A DNA stretch of 64,000 bases from BOG-932 sp965276835 (GCA_965276835.1 OZ255631.1:3968001-4032000); one strand, 5' to 3'; numbered from the stretch's first letter, positions 24,826 through 33,808 are shown. A program made the numbers and translations. The notes: generated by a model from the sequence alone, not told the origin.

Positions 24826-25050
24826 CTTGAGAGTCGTTCCACGCTGGTTCGTCACTCGCCTCGGCGTTGTCCGCCAGTCTGACAACGGTCGCCAAGTCAT
24901 TGATCTGCCAATGGCTGAACGGTTGGCAAAAATCAGATTATCACAAACGTTTGTTCGACAACCACGCGATTCGGCGTTGGTTACATTCCCGCGACAACGC
25001 TGCAAGGCCGGGCCGTCGATAAGGAGTTCGCCGCCAAGTCATGGACGCTA

Positions 25051-25078
25051 GCATACGAAACATATATGTTTCGTATGC
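25051..25078. promoter_or_regulatory. 28-bp perfect palindrome, likely operator of the ParD-like/MetAP operon
   Basis: The half-site GCATACGAAACATA at 25051-25064 is followed without a spacer by its exact reverse complement at 25065-25078. It ends 21 bases before the ATG of the ParD-like gene, in the promoter position. ParD-like proteins bind such palindromes to repress their own operons, so this is most likely an autoregulatory operator. Nothing else is seen in 24826-25050. Confidence 0.75.
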
Positions 25079-25099
25079 GTTACGCGTGTGGAGGATTTG

Positions 25100-25306
25100 A
25101 TGGGCATTGTGAAAATTGACAGCGAGCTTCACGAGGAAGCCCGTCGGGCCAGCACGGTTATGTGCCGGTCGATCAATGCCCAGGCCGAGTTCTGGATGAA
25201 AATCGGAATGCTTGCCGAGGCGAATCCGACCCTGTCCTTCAACGACATCGTGAAGATACAGCGCGACGCCGCGCAAGTCTGCGTGGCTGGGGCCGTGGCC
25301 GGCTGA
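25100..25306 (+). CDS. ParD-like antitoxin-type protein
   Basis: A 68-residue protein with GIVKIDSELHEEARRASTVM then CRSINAQAEFWMKIG, the ribbon-helix-helix-like pattern of the ParD_like family (PF11903). The start ATG 25100 lies five bases after GGAGG; GTG 25088 would extend it but overlaps that site. The stop is one base before the next gene, a methionine aminopeptidase, not a ParE toxin. It probably represses the operon through the palindrome at 25051-25078. The pairing ParD_like plus MetAP recurs in proteobacteria as far as I recall, but its meaning is unknown. Confidence 0.8.
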   Translation: MGIVKIDSELHEEARRASTVMCRSINAQAEFWMKIGMLAEANPTLSFNDIVKIQRDAAQVCVAGAVAG

Positions 25307-25307
25307 A

Positions 25308-26066
25308 ATGGTCAAGACCCCGGACGAGCTGACGCTCATGCGAACGTCCGGCAAGTTGCTTGCCTCTGTCTTTGAGATGTTGGATGGGCAGACTCTTGCC
25401 GGACTGTCGACGATGCAGGTCAATGACCTGGTTGAGCGATTTATCACGGTAGATCTTGCCGCGCGGCCGGCGAGCAAGGGGCAGTACGGTTTCAAATATG
25501 TCCTGAACTGTTCGATAAACCATGTCGTGTGCCACGGCGTGCCCGACCGGCATGAGATCATCCGGGACGGCGACATCATCAATCTCGACATCACGCTGGA
25601 AAAGAACGGTTTCATCGCGGATTCGAGTAAGACCTATCTCGTCGGCAATGCGCCGCCGGCGGCGCGGAGGTTGGTGCGCGTGGCGCAAGAGGCCCTGTGG
25701 AACGGGATCAAGCAGGTGCGCCCCGGAGCGCATCTGGGGGATGTCGGTTTCGCGATCGAGCGCCATGCCAAGAAGAACGGTTACTCGGTCGTGCGGGACT
25801 ATTGCGGGCACGGTATCGGCCGGGAGATGCATGAGGAACCCCAGGTGCCGGCTTTTGGCCGCCCAGGGACCGGCCTGAAGTTAAGGCAGGGCATGGTCTT
25901 TACCATCGAGCCGATGTTGAACCAGGGTACCCGCATGGTTTCGACCGAGCGGGACGGATGGACCGTGGTTACAAGGGACCGGAAGCTGTCGGCCCAATTC
26001 GAACACACCGTCGCGGTTACCGGCGAGGGCGTCGAGGTGCTGACCTTACGCGGCGATGGGACCTGA
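25308..26066 (+). CDS. map: Type I methionine aminopeptidase (paralogue paired with ParD-like gene)
   Basis: A 252-residue type I MetAP with all five metal ligands in their usual contexts: Asp in IINLDITLEKNG, Asp in IADSSKTYL, His in CGHGIGREMHEEP, Glu in FTIEPML and Glu in QFEHTVAV. It removes N-terminal methionine. The active site looks intact. It is one base after the ParD-like gene, so expression follows that operator. Whether the genome has another map gene cannot be seen; the setting suggests a conditionally expressed copy. Its 3' end overlaps the convergent cupin frame by 50 bases. Confidence 0.93.
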   Translation: MVKTPDELTLMRTSGKLLASVFEMLDGQTLAGLSTMQVNDLVERFITVDLAARPASKGQYGFKYVLNCSINHVVCHGVPDRHEIIRDGDIINLDITLEKNGFIADSSKTYLVGNAPPAARRLVRVAQEALWNGIKQVRPGAHLGDVGFAIERHAKKNGYSVVRDYCGHGIGREMHEEPQVPAFGRPGTGLKLRQGMVFTIEPMLNQGTRMVSTERDGWTVVTRDRKLSAQFEHTVAVTGEGVEVLTLRGDGT

Positions 26067-26538
26067 CAGCGATCATCCGCGTGTCGCCGCGTAGAGCCAA
26101 CCGCACAGCATTTGGGCGAGAGGTCCTGGATTGCTGCGTCGCTTCGCTTCTCACAATGACGAAATAGGCTGTGGCGTGCGGGTCCCAGGCCCCGTTCAGC
26201 CCTTCTAAATCCCCCGCATGCACCGCCAGCCACAACGTCGGCTCATTCGGGCTGGTCCAGGCGATGCGGTGGCGGCAGCCCGGCGGGATGTGCAGATAGC
26301 TGCCCGGCACAAGCTGCCGCGGTTCGGCTTCGCCCTCGAATTCCACGGCCGCCGCGCCGGAGAGCAGCAGAACCCATTCGGTCCAGCCCCGGTCGTACCA
26401 GAAGCCGGGCGGGCTGGATTGGCCGGTTGAGACGATGCGCTCGATCTTGAGGCCGGGCGCGGTCAGCAGATCGTCGAACCGCTCGCCCTCGGCGGACGGC
26501 GGCACGCCTGCAAACAGGTTCCCCGCTTCGGCGTTCAT
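26017..26538 (-). CDS. Cupin-domain protein with repeat-derived C-terminal tail
   Basis: The cupin core occupies about residues 30-120: PPGFWYDRGWTEWVLLLSGA, then YLHIPPGCRHRIAWTS. Such proteins bind small ligands or metal and have varied roles. After about residue 125 the frame runs into a dispersed repeat (26125-26164), giving a tail with SEATQQSRTSR that is certainly not part of the fold, and then into the 3' end of map. The original stop was probably lost when the repeat inserted. The role is unknown. Confidence 0.75.
   Translation of the reverse strand: MNAEAGNLFAGVPPSAEGERFDDLLTAPGLKIERIVSTGQSSPPGFWYDRGWTEWVLLLSGAAAVEFEGEAEPRQLVPGSYLHIPPGCRHRIAWTSPNEPTLWLAVHAGDLEGLNGAWDPHATAYFVIVRSEATQQSRTSRPNAVRLALRGDTRMIAVRSHRRVRSAPRRPRR
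26125..26164 (-). repeat. Dispersed repeat, copy 1 (in cupin 3' end)
   Basis: On the minus strand it reads TTTCGTCATTGTGAGAAGCG then AAGCGACGCAGCAATCCAGG. A close copy lies at 42102-42141 on the plus strand. It resembles the well-known intergenic repeat that yields SEATKQS-like peptides in many alphaproteobacterial genomes. Confidence 0.75.
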
Positions 26539-26547
26539 GCGCGCCCT

Positions 26548-28329
26548 TTACCGAACCGGCATAATATCCGGCATGCGCGCCATCTGGCCGTCGGCATTCC
26601 GGAATAGCGGCGACAGCGCCCGAACCGCCGCGCCCGCCGGCCCGTCGAGATCGCCCAGCACGTGGCCGACATCGCCCTGAATATTCGCGTCGCCGTGAAC
26701 CAGCGCCATGATGGTCTGTAGCGGGGTCAGCGCCTCGGGGTAGATGCGGACGACGGTCGGTTGGTCGGACGGGATGCCGGCTGTGTTGCGCGCGAGGTCG
26801 ATCGCATCGGACAACCCGCCCAGGCTGTCGACGAGACCCAGCTGCTTTGCCTGCTGTCCCGACCAGACCCGACCCTTGGCCACGTTGGCGACTGTGCCCG
26901 GCGGCAGGTTCCGGCCCTCCGCCACGCGCGATACAAAGGCGTCGTAGACGGTGTCGATGGTTGCGTTCAAGCGTTCGGTCTGTTGCGGCGTGAACGGGGT
27001 AAACGGCGAATCCATCGCGGCGAACGGCCCGGTGGCCGTCCGATCGGTGGTGATGCCAAGGTCACCGAGCCCCTTGCCGATAACGAACTTGCCGGAGAAG
27101 ACGCCGATCGAGCCGGTCAGTGTTGCCGGCTCGGCAACGATCTTGTCGGCGTCGGCGGAAATCCAGTAGCCGCCCGAGGCGGCGACCGAGCCCATCGACA
27201 CGATGACCTTTTTGCCCGCCTGCTTGGCGCGGACGATCATCCGGCGCAGCGATTCGGAACCGGTAACCGATCCGCCTGGGCTGTCGACCCGGAAGACGAT
27301 GGCCTTGATCGCCGGATTGGCGATGGCCTTGGTGAAGCCCTGGATCACGGCGTTGCCGTTATCCAACCCGCGATCGGCGGCCGCCGCGTCGATCGGGCCG
27401 CCGACACGCTCGATCTCGCCGACCTCATAGATCAACGCGATATTCGCGTTCTTGCCGGAGTCCGAAACTGCCTGCTTATAATATTCGGGCAGGGCGATGG
27501 TCGACACGTCCCGGCCGGCCGCCTTTTTCGCGGCGGCGACAACCTCATCGGCATAACCGACATGGTCGATCAACTTGGCCTGCACCGCCTCATCCGTGGT
27601 CAGCGGGCCGCGGGCAAAGAACCCGCGCACATCGTCGGCCGTCATGCTGCGGTTCGCCGCGACATCGGTGACAAGCTGCAGGGTCAGGTCGTTCGCCAGC
27701 CCCTCCATCATCTCCCGCGCCGGCCCGGTGAAGCCCTTCTCGGTATAAGTTTCCGGCGCGGTCTTGTACTCGGCGCGTTTCACGAATTCCGGCTCGACGT
27801 CGATCTTGGCGAACGCGTCCTTCAGGAACGGCGCCTCGAACATGACGTCGGTCAGCATCACCTCGCCCATCGGTTGCAGCCAGATCTGGTCGCAGGCCGA
27901 CGCCAGGTAATATTGCCCGTTGCCCGAGGCGCTTTCGCCGTAATCGTCGGCGAAGGCGTAAGCGAACTTGCCGCCCGCGCGAAACCGCTTGATCGCGGCG
28001 CGCAATTCCTGCGTCTGCGCCATGCCGGCGGACGCATCCAGCTTCAGCACCAGGCCTTTTATTTTGCTGTCGGTGGCGGCGTGGTCGATGCCGGCGACGA
28101 TCTCACGCAATTTCTTGGAGCGCCCGGTCAACAGGCTGGTGACGCCTGTCCGTGTCGGGGATTCCTCGATGAACGGCCCCTCGACGGTCAAGGTCAGGAC
28201 GGTGCCCGTCTCAATCGGCGCAGGCGCACGGTTGGCGACATGCAGCCGCGCCACGCCATAGATCGTGACCGCCAGAATGAGAATGAACACCAGCCCGAAT
28301 ACCGCCAGCGTGCGGATAACAAAGCGCAT
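26548..28329 (-). CDS. sppA: Signal peptide peptidase SppA, 67K type
   Basis: A 593-residue membrane serine protease with an N-terminal anchor (FVIRTLAVFGLVFILILAV) and two S49 domains. The first domain supplies the general-base Lys in KRAEYKTAPETYTEKGFT (about residue 200) and the second the nucleophile Ser in SMGSVAASGGYW (about residues 379-390), as in the fused E. coli SppA. It degrades cut signal peptides in the inner membrane. Length fits the long type. Confidence 0.94.
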   Translation of the reverse strand: MRFVIRTLAVFGLVFILILAVTIYGVARLHVANRAPAPIETGTVLTLTVEGPFIEESPTRTGVTSLLTGRSKKLREIVAGIDHAATDSKIKGLVLKLDASAGMAQTQELRAAIKRFRAGGKFAYAFADDYGESASGNGQYYLASACDQIWLQPMGEVMLTDVMFEAPFLKDAFAKIDVEPEFVKRAEYKTAPETYTEKGFTGPAREMMEGLANDLTLQLVTDVAANRSMTADDVRGFFARGPLTTDEAVQAKLIDHVGYADEVVAAAKKAAGRDVSTIALPEYYKQAVSDSGKNANIALIYEVGEIERVGGPIDAAAADRGLDNGNAVIQGFTKAIANPAIKAIVFRVDSPGGSVTGSESLRRMIVRAKQAGKKVIVSMGSVAASGGYWISADADKIVAEPATLTGSIGVFSGKFVIGKGLGDLGITTDRTATGPFAAMDSPFTPFTPQQTERLNATIDTVYDAFVSRVAEGRNLPPGTVANVAKGRVWSGQQAKQLGLVDSLGGLSDAIDLARNTAGIPSDQPTVVRIYPEALTPLQTIMALVHGDANIQGDVGHVLGDLDGPAGAAVRALSPLFRNADGQMARMPDIMPVR

Positions 28330-28360
28330 CGTTCTCTCCGGAAAATCGCAGCGGCGAATC

Positions 28361-29047
28361 TTACTCCGACGGGGCCGCTCCCACCAGCGCCAGCCGATAC
28401 CCGCCGGTTTCGGTCACCACGAAGCGGGTTGCCGGGTCGTCGGTTTCGATCTTTTGCCGCAGGCGCCAAATATGGGTTTCGACCGTATGCGTGTCGGCCG
28501 CCGCGCTGTAACCCCAGACGTCCTGCAAAAGTTGCTCGCGGTCGACCAGCTGGCCCTGCGACGCGATCAGATAGGTCAGGAGTTTGAGTTCGAGCTCGGT
28601 CAGCCTGACCAGTCGCCCGGTCTCACCGTCGCGCAGCGCGCAGTCGGCGGCAACAAGCTGATAGGGGCCAAGCGCCGCCGTGCCCATGGGCTGGGCGACC
28701 GCGCCGTGGGCGCCGATTCGGGCAAGCAAGGCCCCCAGCCGCACAGGCCGCGCGACATGGAAATCCATCTGGGACCGGACCGCAGCCTCACCGCCCACAA
28801 ACAGGATAGCCCCGGCAAACCCGCCGCCGCGAACCGTCTCGGCGGCGGCGCGTTGCGCCTCTGCGTCTTCCAGATCCACTATGACGATGGCGTCCGGTTC
28901 CAGCGAGGCGTCGTCCGCGCCGTCCAGCGCGGCGATCCGCCAGCCGGCGGCGAACCCGCGTTGTTCGCGCAACGCACCGGACAGGACGGGACTGTCCGCC
29001 AGGACGCGAACCGAACGGCCTTCAACGTGTTCCGGCGGGCAGGCCAA
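28361..29047 (-). CDS. Winged-helix response regulator with atypical receiver
   Basis: The C-terminal domain has LVRLTELELKLLTYLIAS and DTHTVETHIWRLRQKIE, a clear OmpR/PhoB DNA-binding domain. The front (about residues 15-120) has receiver spacing, with IVIVDLED as the likely phosphorylation strand, but the acidic pair is only one Asp (VLADSP) and the conserved Lys-Pro is replaced by ARPVR. It may therefore be regulated in a non-standard way. The start is unsure: no ATG or GTG is near, and TTG 29047 is the only option close to the receiver start. It lies seven bases after the molybdoenzyme stop. Confidence 0.78.
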   Translation of the reverse strand: MACPPEHVEGRSVRVLADSPVLSGALREQRGFAAGWRIAALDGADDASLEPDAIVIVDLEDAEAQRAAAETVRGGGFAGAILFVGGEAAVRSQMDFHVARPVRLGALLARIGAHGAVAQPMGTAALGPYQLVAADCALRDGETGRLVRLTELELKLLTYLIASQGQLVDREQLLQDVWGYSAAADTHTVETHIWRLRQKIETDDPATRFVVTETGGYRLALVGAAPSE

Positions 29048-29054
29048 GATAAGT

Positions 29055-31262
29055 CTAAACTTGCCCGCCGAGATCGGTGTTCTTGACCGGCAGGACGCGC
29101 ACGCGCTTGCCGGTCGCGGCGAAGATCGCATTGCACAAGGCCGGCGCGATGGGCGGTGTGCCCGGTTCGCCGATGCCGCCCCATTTCGTGCCGCCGCTGA
29201 GCGCCAGATGGGTTTCGATGCGGGGCGCATCGGCCATGCGCACCATGCGATAGCTGTCGAAATTGCCCTGCTCGATGGCGCCGTCCTTGACCGTGATTTC
29301 GTCATAGAGCGCCGCCGTCAGCCCATAGATCACACCGCTTTCGATCTGCATGGCGACGGTCAGCGGATTGACGACGTGGCCGCAATCGACAACGGCGACC
29401 ACGCGCTCGCAATGCACTACGCCCTTGCGGTCGACCGCGACCTCGACCACCTCACCGACGATGGTGCCGAAAGACTCATGAATCGCCATGCCGCGGCCTT
29501 TGCCGGCCGGCATCTTCTCTTTCCAGTTGCTCTTTTCCGCCATGACGTCGAGCACCTTCAGGAATTCGGGCTTCCCCTCCAGCAGCTTGCGCCGGAATTG
29601 ATAGGGATCCTGGCCCGCTGTGTGCGCCAGCTCGTCGATGAAGCTTTCGACCGCGAAGGCATTCTGCGAGCTGCCGACCGAACGCCAGAACATCACCGGG
29701 ACGTGCGTGTTCTTCAGTACCGCGTCGACCTTCAGGTTGGGGATCGCATAGGGCATGTTGACCAGCCCCTCGACCGCGAGCGGCTCGACCCCGGGGCCCA
29801 TCATCGATCCGAAATCGAGCATCGGCTTGATCGACTGCATGATCGAGCCCACCGCCGTCTGCGCCTGGATTACGGTCGGCATGCCGTCCTTGCCCAGCGA
29901 CGCCTTGAAGGCGATTGCCGCCTGCGGGCGATAGCGGCCGTGCCGCATATCTTCTTCGCGGCTCCACACCAGCTTGACCGGTTGACCGACCGTCTTGGCG
30001 ACGGCAATGGCGTGGACCAGTTCGTCATTGATCGCCCGGCGGCCGAACCCGCCGCCCAGGAAACAGTTATGGACGAACACCTGCTCCGGCTTCAGCCCGG
30101 TCAGCTTGGCGCCCAGGCCTGTCGTGATGTCGGGGGCCTGCGTGCCGATCCAGATATCCAGCCGGTCGGGCTGAAGATGAACCGTGCAGTTCAATGGCTC
30201 CATCGTCGCGTGCGCCAGATACGGCACTTCATATAACGCCTCGACCAGATCCCCCTGGCTCAGCGCCTTGGGCGCGTCACCGACCGATTTCGCGTTTTGC
30301 AGCGGGCCGGTTTTCAGCGCATTGCGGTAATCGGCGGCGAACCCGGCGCTGTTGGTTCCTGCGCCCGCCCCCAGATTCCATTCGATCGGCATCGCCAGCG
30401 CCGCCTGTTGCGCCCGCCAGTACCGGTCGGCAACGACCGCGACGCCGTTCGCCAGCGGCACGACGCTGTGCACGCCGCGATGCGACAGGATCGCCTTGGC
30501 GTCATAGCTTTTGACCGTGCCGCCGGGCACAGGGCAGGCGACGACGGCGGCGTACAGCATGTCCGGCAAGCGCACGTCGATGCCGAAGATCGCCTCGCCG
30601 TTCACCTTGACCTTGGTATCCAGCCGGGCGACCGGCTTGCCCAGCAGCGTGTACTGGTCCGGAGTCTTGATCGTCGGCTCGACCGCCAGTTGGATCTTGG
30701 CCGCGTCACCGGCAACCGCGCCGTAATTGATGCTGCGCCCGCTCGGGGTGTGGGTGATCTTGCTGTCGGCGGCCTGGCATTCCGTGGCCGGCACGCCCCA
30801 TTTCCGGGCCGCGGCCTCGATCAGCCGCGCCCGCGCGCTGGCGCCGGCCTGCTGCAGATAGGTCCGCGACCCGCGCACCGCGCTGCTGCCGCCGGTCAGC
30901 ATGTTCTTGTAGACGCCCTTCTGAACCAGGTTGCGATTGGCCGAGGCATATTCGGCGCGAACCTTCGTCCAGTCGCAGGCCAGTTCCTCGGCCACGATCA
31001 TCGGCATCGAGGTCATCACCCCCTCGCCCATCTCAGACTTGGCGACGCGGATGATGACGTTGTCGTCCGGTTCGATCACGATCCACGCATTGACCTCACC
31101 CGCCTGCGCCACGGCATCGTCCCATGGCGCGCCGTTAAGCGGCGCGGCGCCGGCGATGCCGGGCAGCGAGACGCCGATGGCCAACCCGCCTGCGGCAGTC
31201 AGGGTGGCGACGAGGAAATCCCGGCGCCCCAGGCCCGTGGTTTGACGCTCGATATGTCCCAT
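29055..31262 (-). CDS. Xanthine dehydrogenase-family molybdopterin-binding subunit (IorB-like)
   Basis: A 735-residue protein with a twin-arginine signal, GLGRRDFLVATLTAAGGLA, so it is folded with its cofactor and exported. The molybdopterin-binding part has FLGGGFGRRAINDE (about residues 400-413) and the closing GEPGTPPIAPALCNAI, the conserved cofactor and catalytic Glu area. The arrangement with a separate small iron-sulfur subunit matches isoquinoline 1-oxidoreductase-type aldehyde or N-heterocycle hydroxylases. The substrate is unknown. The small subunit gene lies ten bases upstream. Confidence 0.9.
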   Translation of the reverse strand: MGHIERQTTGLGRRDFLVATLTAAGGLAIGVSLPGIAGAAPLNGAPWDDAVAQAGEVNAWIVIEPDDNVIIRVAKSEMGEGVMTSMPMIVAEELACDWTKVRAEYASANRNLVQKGVYKNMLTGGSSAVRGSRTYLQQAGASARARLIEAAARKWGVPATECQAADSKITHTPSGRSINYGAVAGDAAKIQLAVEPTIKTPDQYTLLGKPVARLDTKVKVNGEAIFGIDVRLPDMLYAAVVACPVPGGTVKSYDAKAILSHRGVHSVVPLANGVAVVADRYWRAQQAALAMPIEWNLGAGAGTNSAGFAADYRNALKTGPLQNAKSVGDAPKALSQGDLVEALYEVPYLAHATMEPLNCTVHLQPDRLDIWIGTQAPDITTGLGAKLTGLKPEQVFVHNCFLGGGFGRRAINDELVHAIAVAKTVGQPVKLVWSREEDMRHGRYRPQAAIAFKASLGKDGMPTVIQAQTAVGSIMQSIKPMLDFGSMMGPGVEPLAVEGLVNMPYAIPNLKVDAVLKNTHVPVMFWRSVGSSQNAFAVESFIDELAHTAGQDPYQFRRKLLEGKPEFLKVLDVMAEKSNWKEKMPAGKGRGMAIHESFGTIVGEVVEVAVDRKGVVHCERVVAVVDCGHVVNPLTVAMQIESGVIYGLTAALYDEITVKDGAIEQGNFDSYRMVRMADAPRIETHLALSGGTKWGGIGEPGTPPIAPALCNAIFAATGKRVRVLPVKNTDLGGQV

Positions 31263-31272
31263 GGTCCGCTCC

Positions 31273-31722
31273 TCAGATCGCGTTCGCGGCACGGTGGATC
31301 GCGGCGCGCAGGCGCGAATAGGTGCCGCAGCGGCAGATATTCGTCAGATTCTCATCGATTTCGGCATCGGTCGGCTTAGGAATCGCCTTTAAGAGCGCGA
31401 CCGCCGCCATGATCTGGCCGGACTGACAGTAACCGCATTGCGGCACGTCCTCGGCGATCCAGGCCTGCTGCACCGGATGGCTGACATCCGGCGACAGGCC
31501 CTCGATCGTCGTGATCCGGGTGCCATCGGCATCGGCGACAGACAAGGAGCAAGATCGAACCGGCTGGTCGTCGACATGGACCGTGCAGGCGCCGCACTGG
31601 GCGATGCCGCAGCCATATTTCGTGCCGGTAAGGCCGATTTCATCGCGCAGGGCCCATAAAAGCGGGGTTTCCGGCTCGATATCCAGCTCATGGCGCGTTC
31701 CGTTGACGGTCAGCACGATCAT
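31273..31722 (-). CDS. [2Fe-2S] subunit of the molybdenum hydroxylase
   Basis: The 149-residue subunit has the plant-type cluster YGCGIAQCGACTVHV (about residues 41-55) with a fourth Cys in RSCSLSV, and the second cluster CGYCQSG and NICRCGTYSR in the C-terminal helical domain. It passes electrons from the molybdopterin subunit. ATG 31722 fits the family start (IVLTVNGTRHELD). Confidence 0.94.
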   Translation of the reverse strand: MIVLTVNGTRHELDIEPETPLLWALRDEIGLTGTKYGCGIAQCGACTVHVDDQPVRSCSLSVADADGTRITTIEGLSPDVSHPVQQAWIAEDVPQCGYCQSGQIMAAVALLKAIPKPTDAEIDENLTNICRCGTYSRLRAAIHRAANAI

Positions 31723-31823
31723 TTTTGGCAGCCTTCGGATGGGACAGACCCTGTATATATAGCATGCCGGGCCTCGCGCGTTGAGGGGGCGCCGGCAGCG
31801 CCCCGCGATAGGTCTGAGGCGGG

Positions 31824-31850
31824 GGAACCTTTTCAACCCGCGGATGCGTT
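31824..31850 (+). promoter_or_regulatory. Weak candidate general-stress (EcfG-type) promoter
   Basis: GGAAC at 31824-31828 and CGTT at 31847-31850 match the two boxes of alphaproteobacterial EcfG promoters, but the spacing is 18 instead of the usual 16-17. It lies 65 bases before the histidine kinase start. The spacing makes it doubtful. Confidence 0.25.
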
Positions 31851-31915
31851 TACAACACGGATGTTTGTTGTAATGTTTTGCTCGCCGTCCAACGCGGGGC
31901 ACAAAAGCGAAGTTA

Positions 31916-33808
31916 ATGGCAGCCGGGGATTTCCAGAACAGCTTCGCCTTGTTCGACGCGGACGGCCGTCTCGTCGACTGGGACAAAGGCTTTGAACTGG
32001 AATTCCGCTATGCCGCGCCATTCCTGAAGCTCGGCATCGGCTATGCCGACATTCTGCGCGCTGCGATCGATACGGCGGATGCCAAGAAATTCCTCCACGA
32101 CAATTTCCAGACGTCAAATTACGAAGCGCTGATCCAGAACCGCGTCAAGAACCTCGGGCAGGAGCTGACGCGCGAATATCGCACATCCGGCGCACGGACC
32201 ATCCGGGTCGACCAACTGCCGACCGAGCGCGGCGGCGTCCGGAGGCTTTCGCGCGATATCACCGACGAACGGAACGCCGAAGAGGCCCTGGCCAAGGCGC
32301 ATCAGCAACTGGACGCCGCCGATTCCGACAGCCAGGGCGCGCTGGTGGAGATTCGGCGCAACCCGGACGGCAGCTATGTCTTCCCGCCGATCAGCGACGC
32401 CTTGCGGCGGATGCTGAACTTTCCGCTTGAGGTCACCGGCCTCGACCCGATGATGGTTCATACGCGCATGCACGTGTCGCCGGAAGACGACGCCAAGCTG
32501 GGCGCCGCGCTGGAACATTCGGCACAAACGCTGGAAATTTGCGCGCTGGAATACAAGGTGCGTGACGCGCATGAAGCCCTGCGCTGGATCCGGCAGTCGA
32601 TGATCCCCCGGCGTGAGGCAGACGAGACCATCGTCTTCACCGGCTATATGCGCGACGTGACCCGCGAGAAGGAGGCGGAGGACCAGGTCGAGCTGCTGCG
32701 GTCGATCGTCGTCCGCTCCACCGAGGCGATCATCGTCTTTGAAACCGCGGCCGCGGATCCCACCGCCGTCACGATCCTGTATGTTAATGCGAAGTTCGAG
32801 GAATTGTTCGGCGAAAGTGCCACGTCGCTGATCGGGCAGCCGATCGAGACCCTGAGGCCGAAGGACATCAATGGCGACGGCGAGAGCCTGATCACCCAAG
32901 CCATGCTGCGCGATGACGGCGTTCCCGTCGAATACCTGACTGGCGGCGCCGGAAGCCAATCTTTCTGGGTTGAGGCCCGGGTCGAGACCATCCAGAGATT
33001 CCCCGACGGACGGTTCCGCTGGGTGGTCATCAGCCGCGATGTCAGCGAACGACGCCGCGCCCAGGACGAGCTGCTGCGCGCCAAGGAGCAAGCCGAGGCG
33101 GGCAGCCGCGCGAAAACCAATTTCCTGGCCAATATGAGCCACGAATTGCGTACCCCGCTGAACGCGATCATCGGATTTACCGATCTGATCGCGCACGAAG
33201 TCGAGCGAACAGGCTGGATCCCGGCTTATACCGACTATCTGAACGATGTCAGCGGTAGCGGGCACCATCTGTTGGAGCTGATCAATACTGTGCTCGACCT
33301 GTCGAAGATCGAAGCGGGGTCGTTGACGCTGAACATCGCGCCGGTGGATGTGCGTGAGCTGGTCAGGACGTCGTTGGCCCTTATCTCCGGCTTGGCCCGC
33401 GACGGCGGCATCACGCTGTCAGTGGACATTCCGGTCGATTGCCCGGAAATCTTGGGCGACTTCCTGAAACTGAAACAGGTGCTGCTGAATATCCTGTCGA
33501 ACGCCGTCAAGTTCACGCCGACGGGCGGCGCGATCGCCACGACGACCGCCTTCGACGACACGCAGGTCGTGATCACGATCGCCGACACCGGCTGCGGAAT
33601 CTCCGAGGCGGACCTGTCCAAGGTGATGCAGCCGTTCGTGCAAGCCGACAATTCGCTGTCCCGCAGATTCGAGGGCAGCGGTCTGGGGCTGTCGATCGCT
33701 CAGGAGTTCTGCGAGCTGCATGGCGGCAACTTGTCGATCGACAGCGTCCAAGGCCAGGGCACTACCGTTCAGGTCGTCCTGCCACGGCGGCCGGTACGGT
33801 CTTCGTAG
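31916..33808 (+). CDS. PAS-domain sensor histidine kinase
   Basis: A 630-residue soluble kinase. Residues about 1-370 hold two or three PAS-type sensor modules (e.g. FALFDADGRLVDWDKGF and a VRSTEAIIVFETAA start). The catalytic core has the H-box FLANMSHELRTPLNAIIG (His near residue 408), the N-box LLNILSNAVKFTPTGG, G1 IADTGCGIS, F-box VMQPFVQAD and G2 GSGLGLSIAQEF. There is no transmembrane segment, so it senses inside the cell. No partner regulator is adjacent on the same strand; the response regulator at 28361-29047 is nearby but divergent. Confidence 0.92.
   Translation: MAAGDFQNSFALFDADGRLVDWDKGFELEFRYAAPFLKLGIGYADILRAAIDTADAKKFLHDNFQTSNYEALIQNRVKNLGQELTREYRTSGARTIRVDQLPTERGGVRRLSRDITDERNAEEALAKAHQQLDAADSDSQGALVEIRRNPDGSYVFPPISDALRRMLNFPLEVTGLDPMMVHTRMHVSPEDDAKLGAALEHSAQTLEICALEYKVRDAHEALRWIRQSMIPRREADETIVFTGYMRDVTREKEAEDQVELLRSIVVRSTEAIIVFETAAADPTAVTILYVNAKFEELFGESATSLIGQPIETLRPKDINGDGESLITQAMLRDDGVPVEYLTGGAGSQSFWVEARVETIQRFPDGRFRWVVISRDVSERRRAQDELLRAKEQAEAGSRAKTNFLANMSHELRTPLNAIIGFTDLIAHEVERTGWIPAYTDYLNDVSGSGHHLLELINTVLDLSKIEAGSLTLNIAPVDVRELVRTSLALISGLARDGGITLSVDIPVDCPEILGDFLKLKQVLLNILSNAVKFTPTGGAIATTTAFDDTQVVITIADTGCGISEADLSKVMQPFVQADNSLSRRFEGSGLGLSIAQEFCELHGGNLSIDSVQGQGTTVQVVLPRRPVRSS

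Noticed and set aside
26761..28587. 608-residue plus-strand frame across sppA
   Set aside because: Antisense to an intact SppA with catalytic Lys and Ser; composition is that of a shadow.
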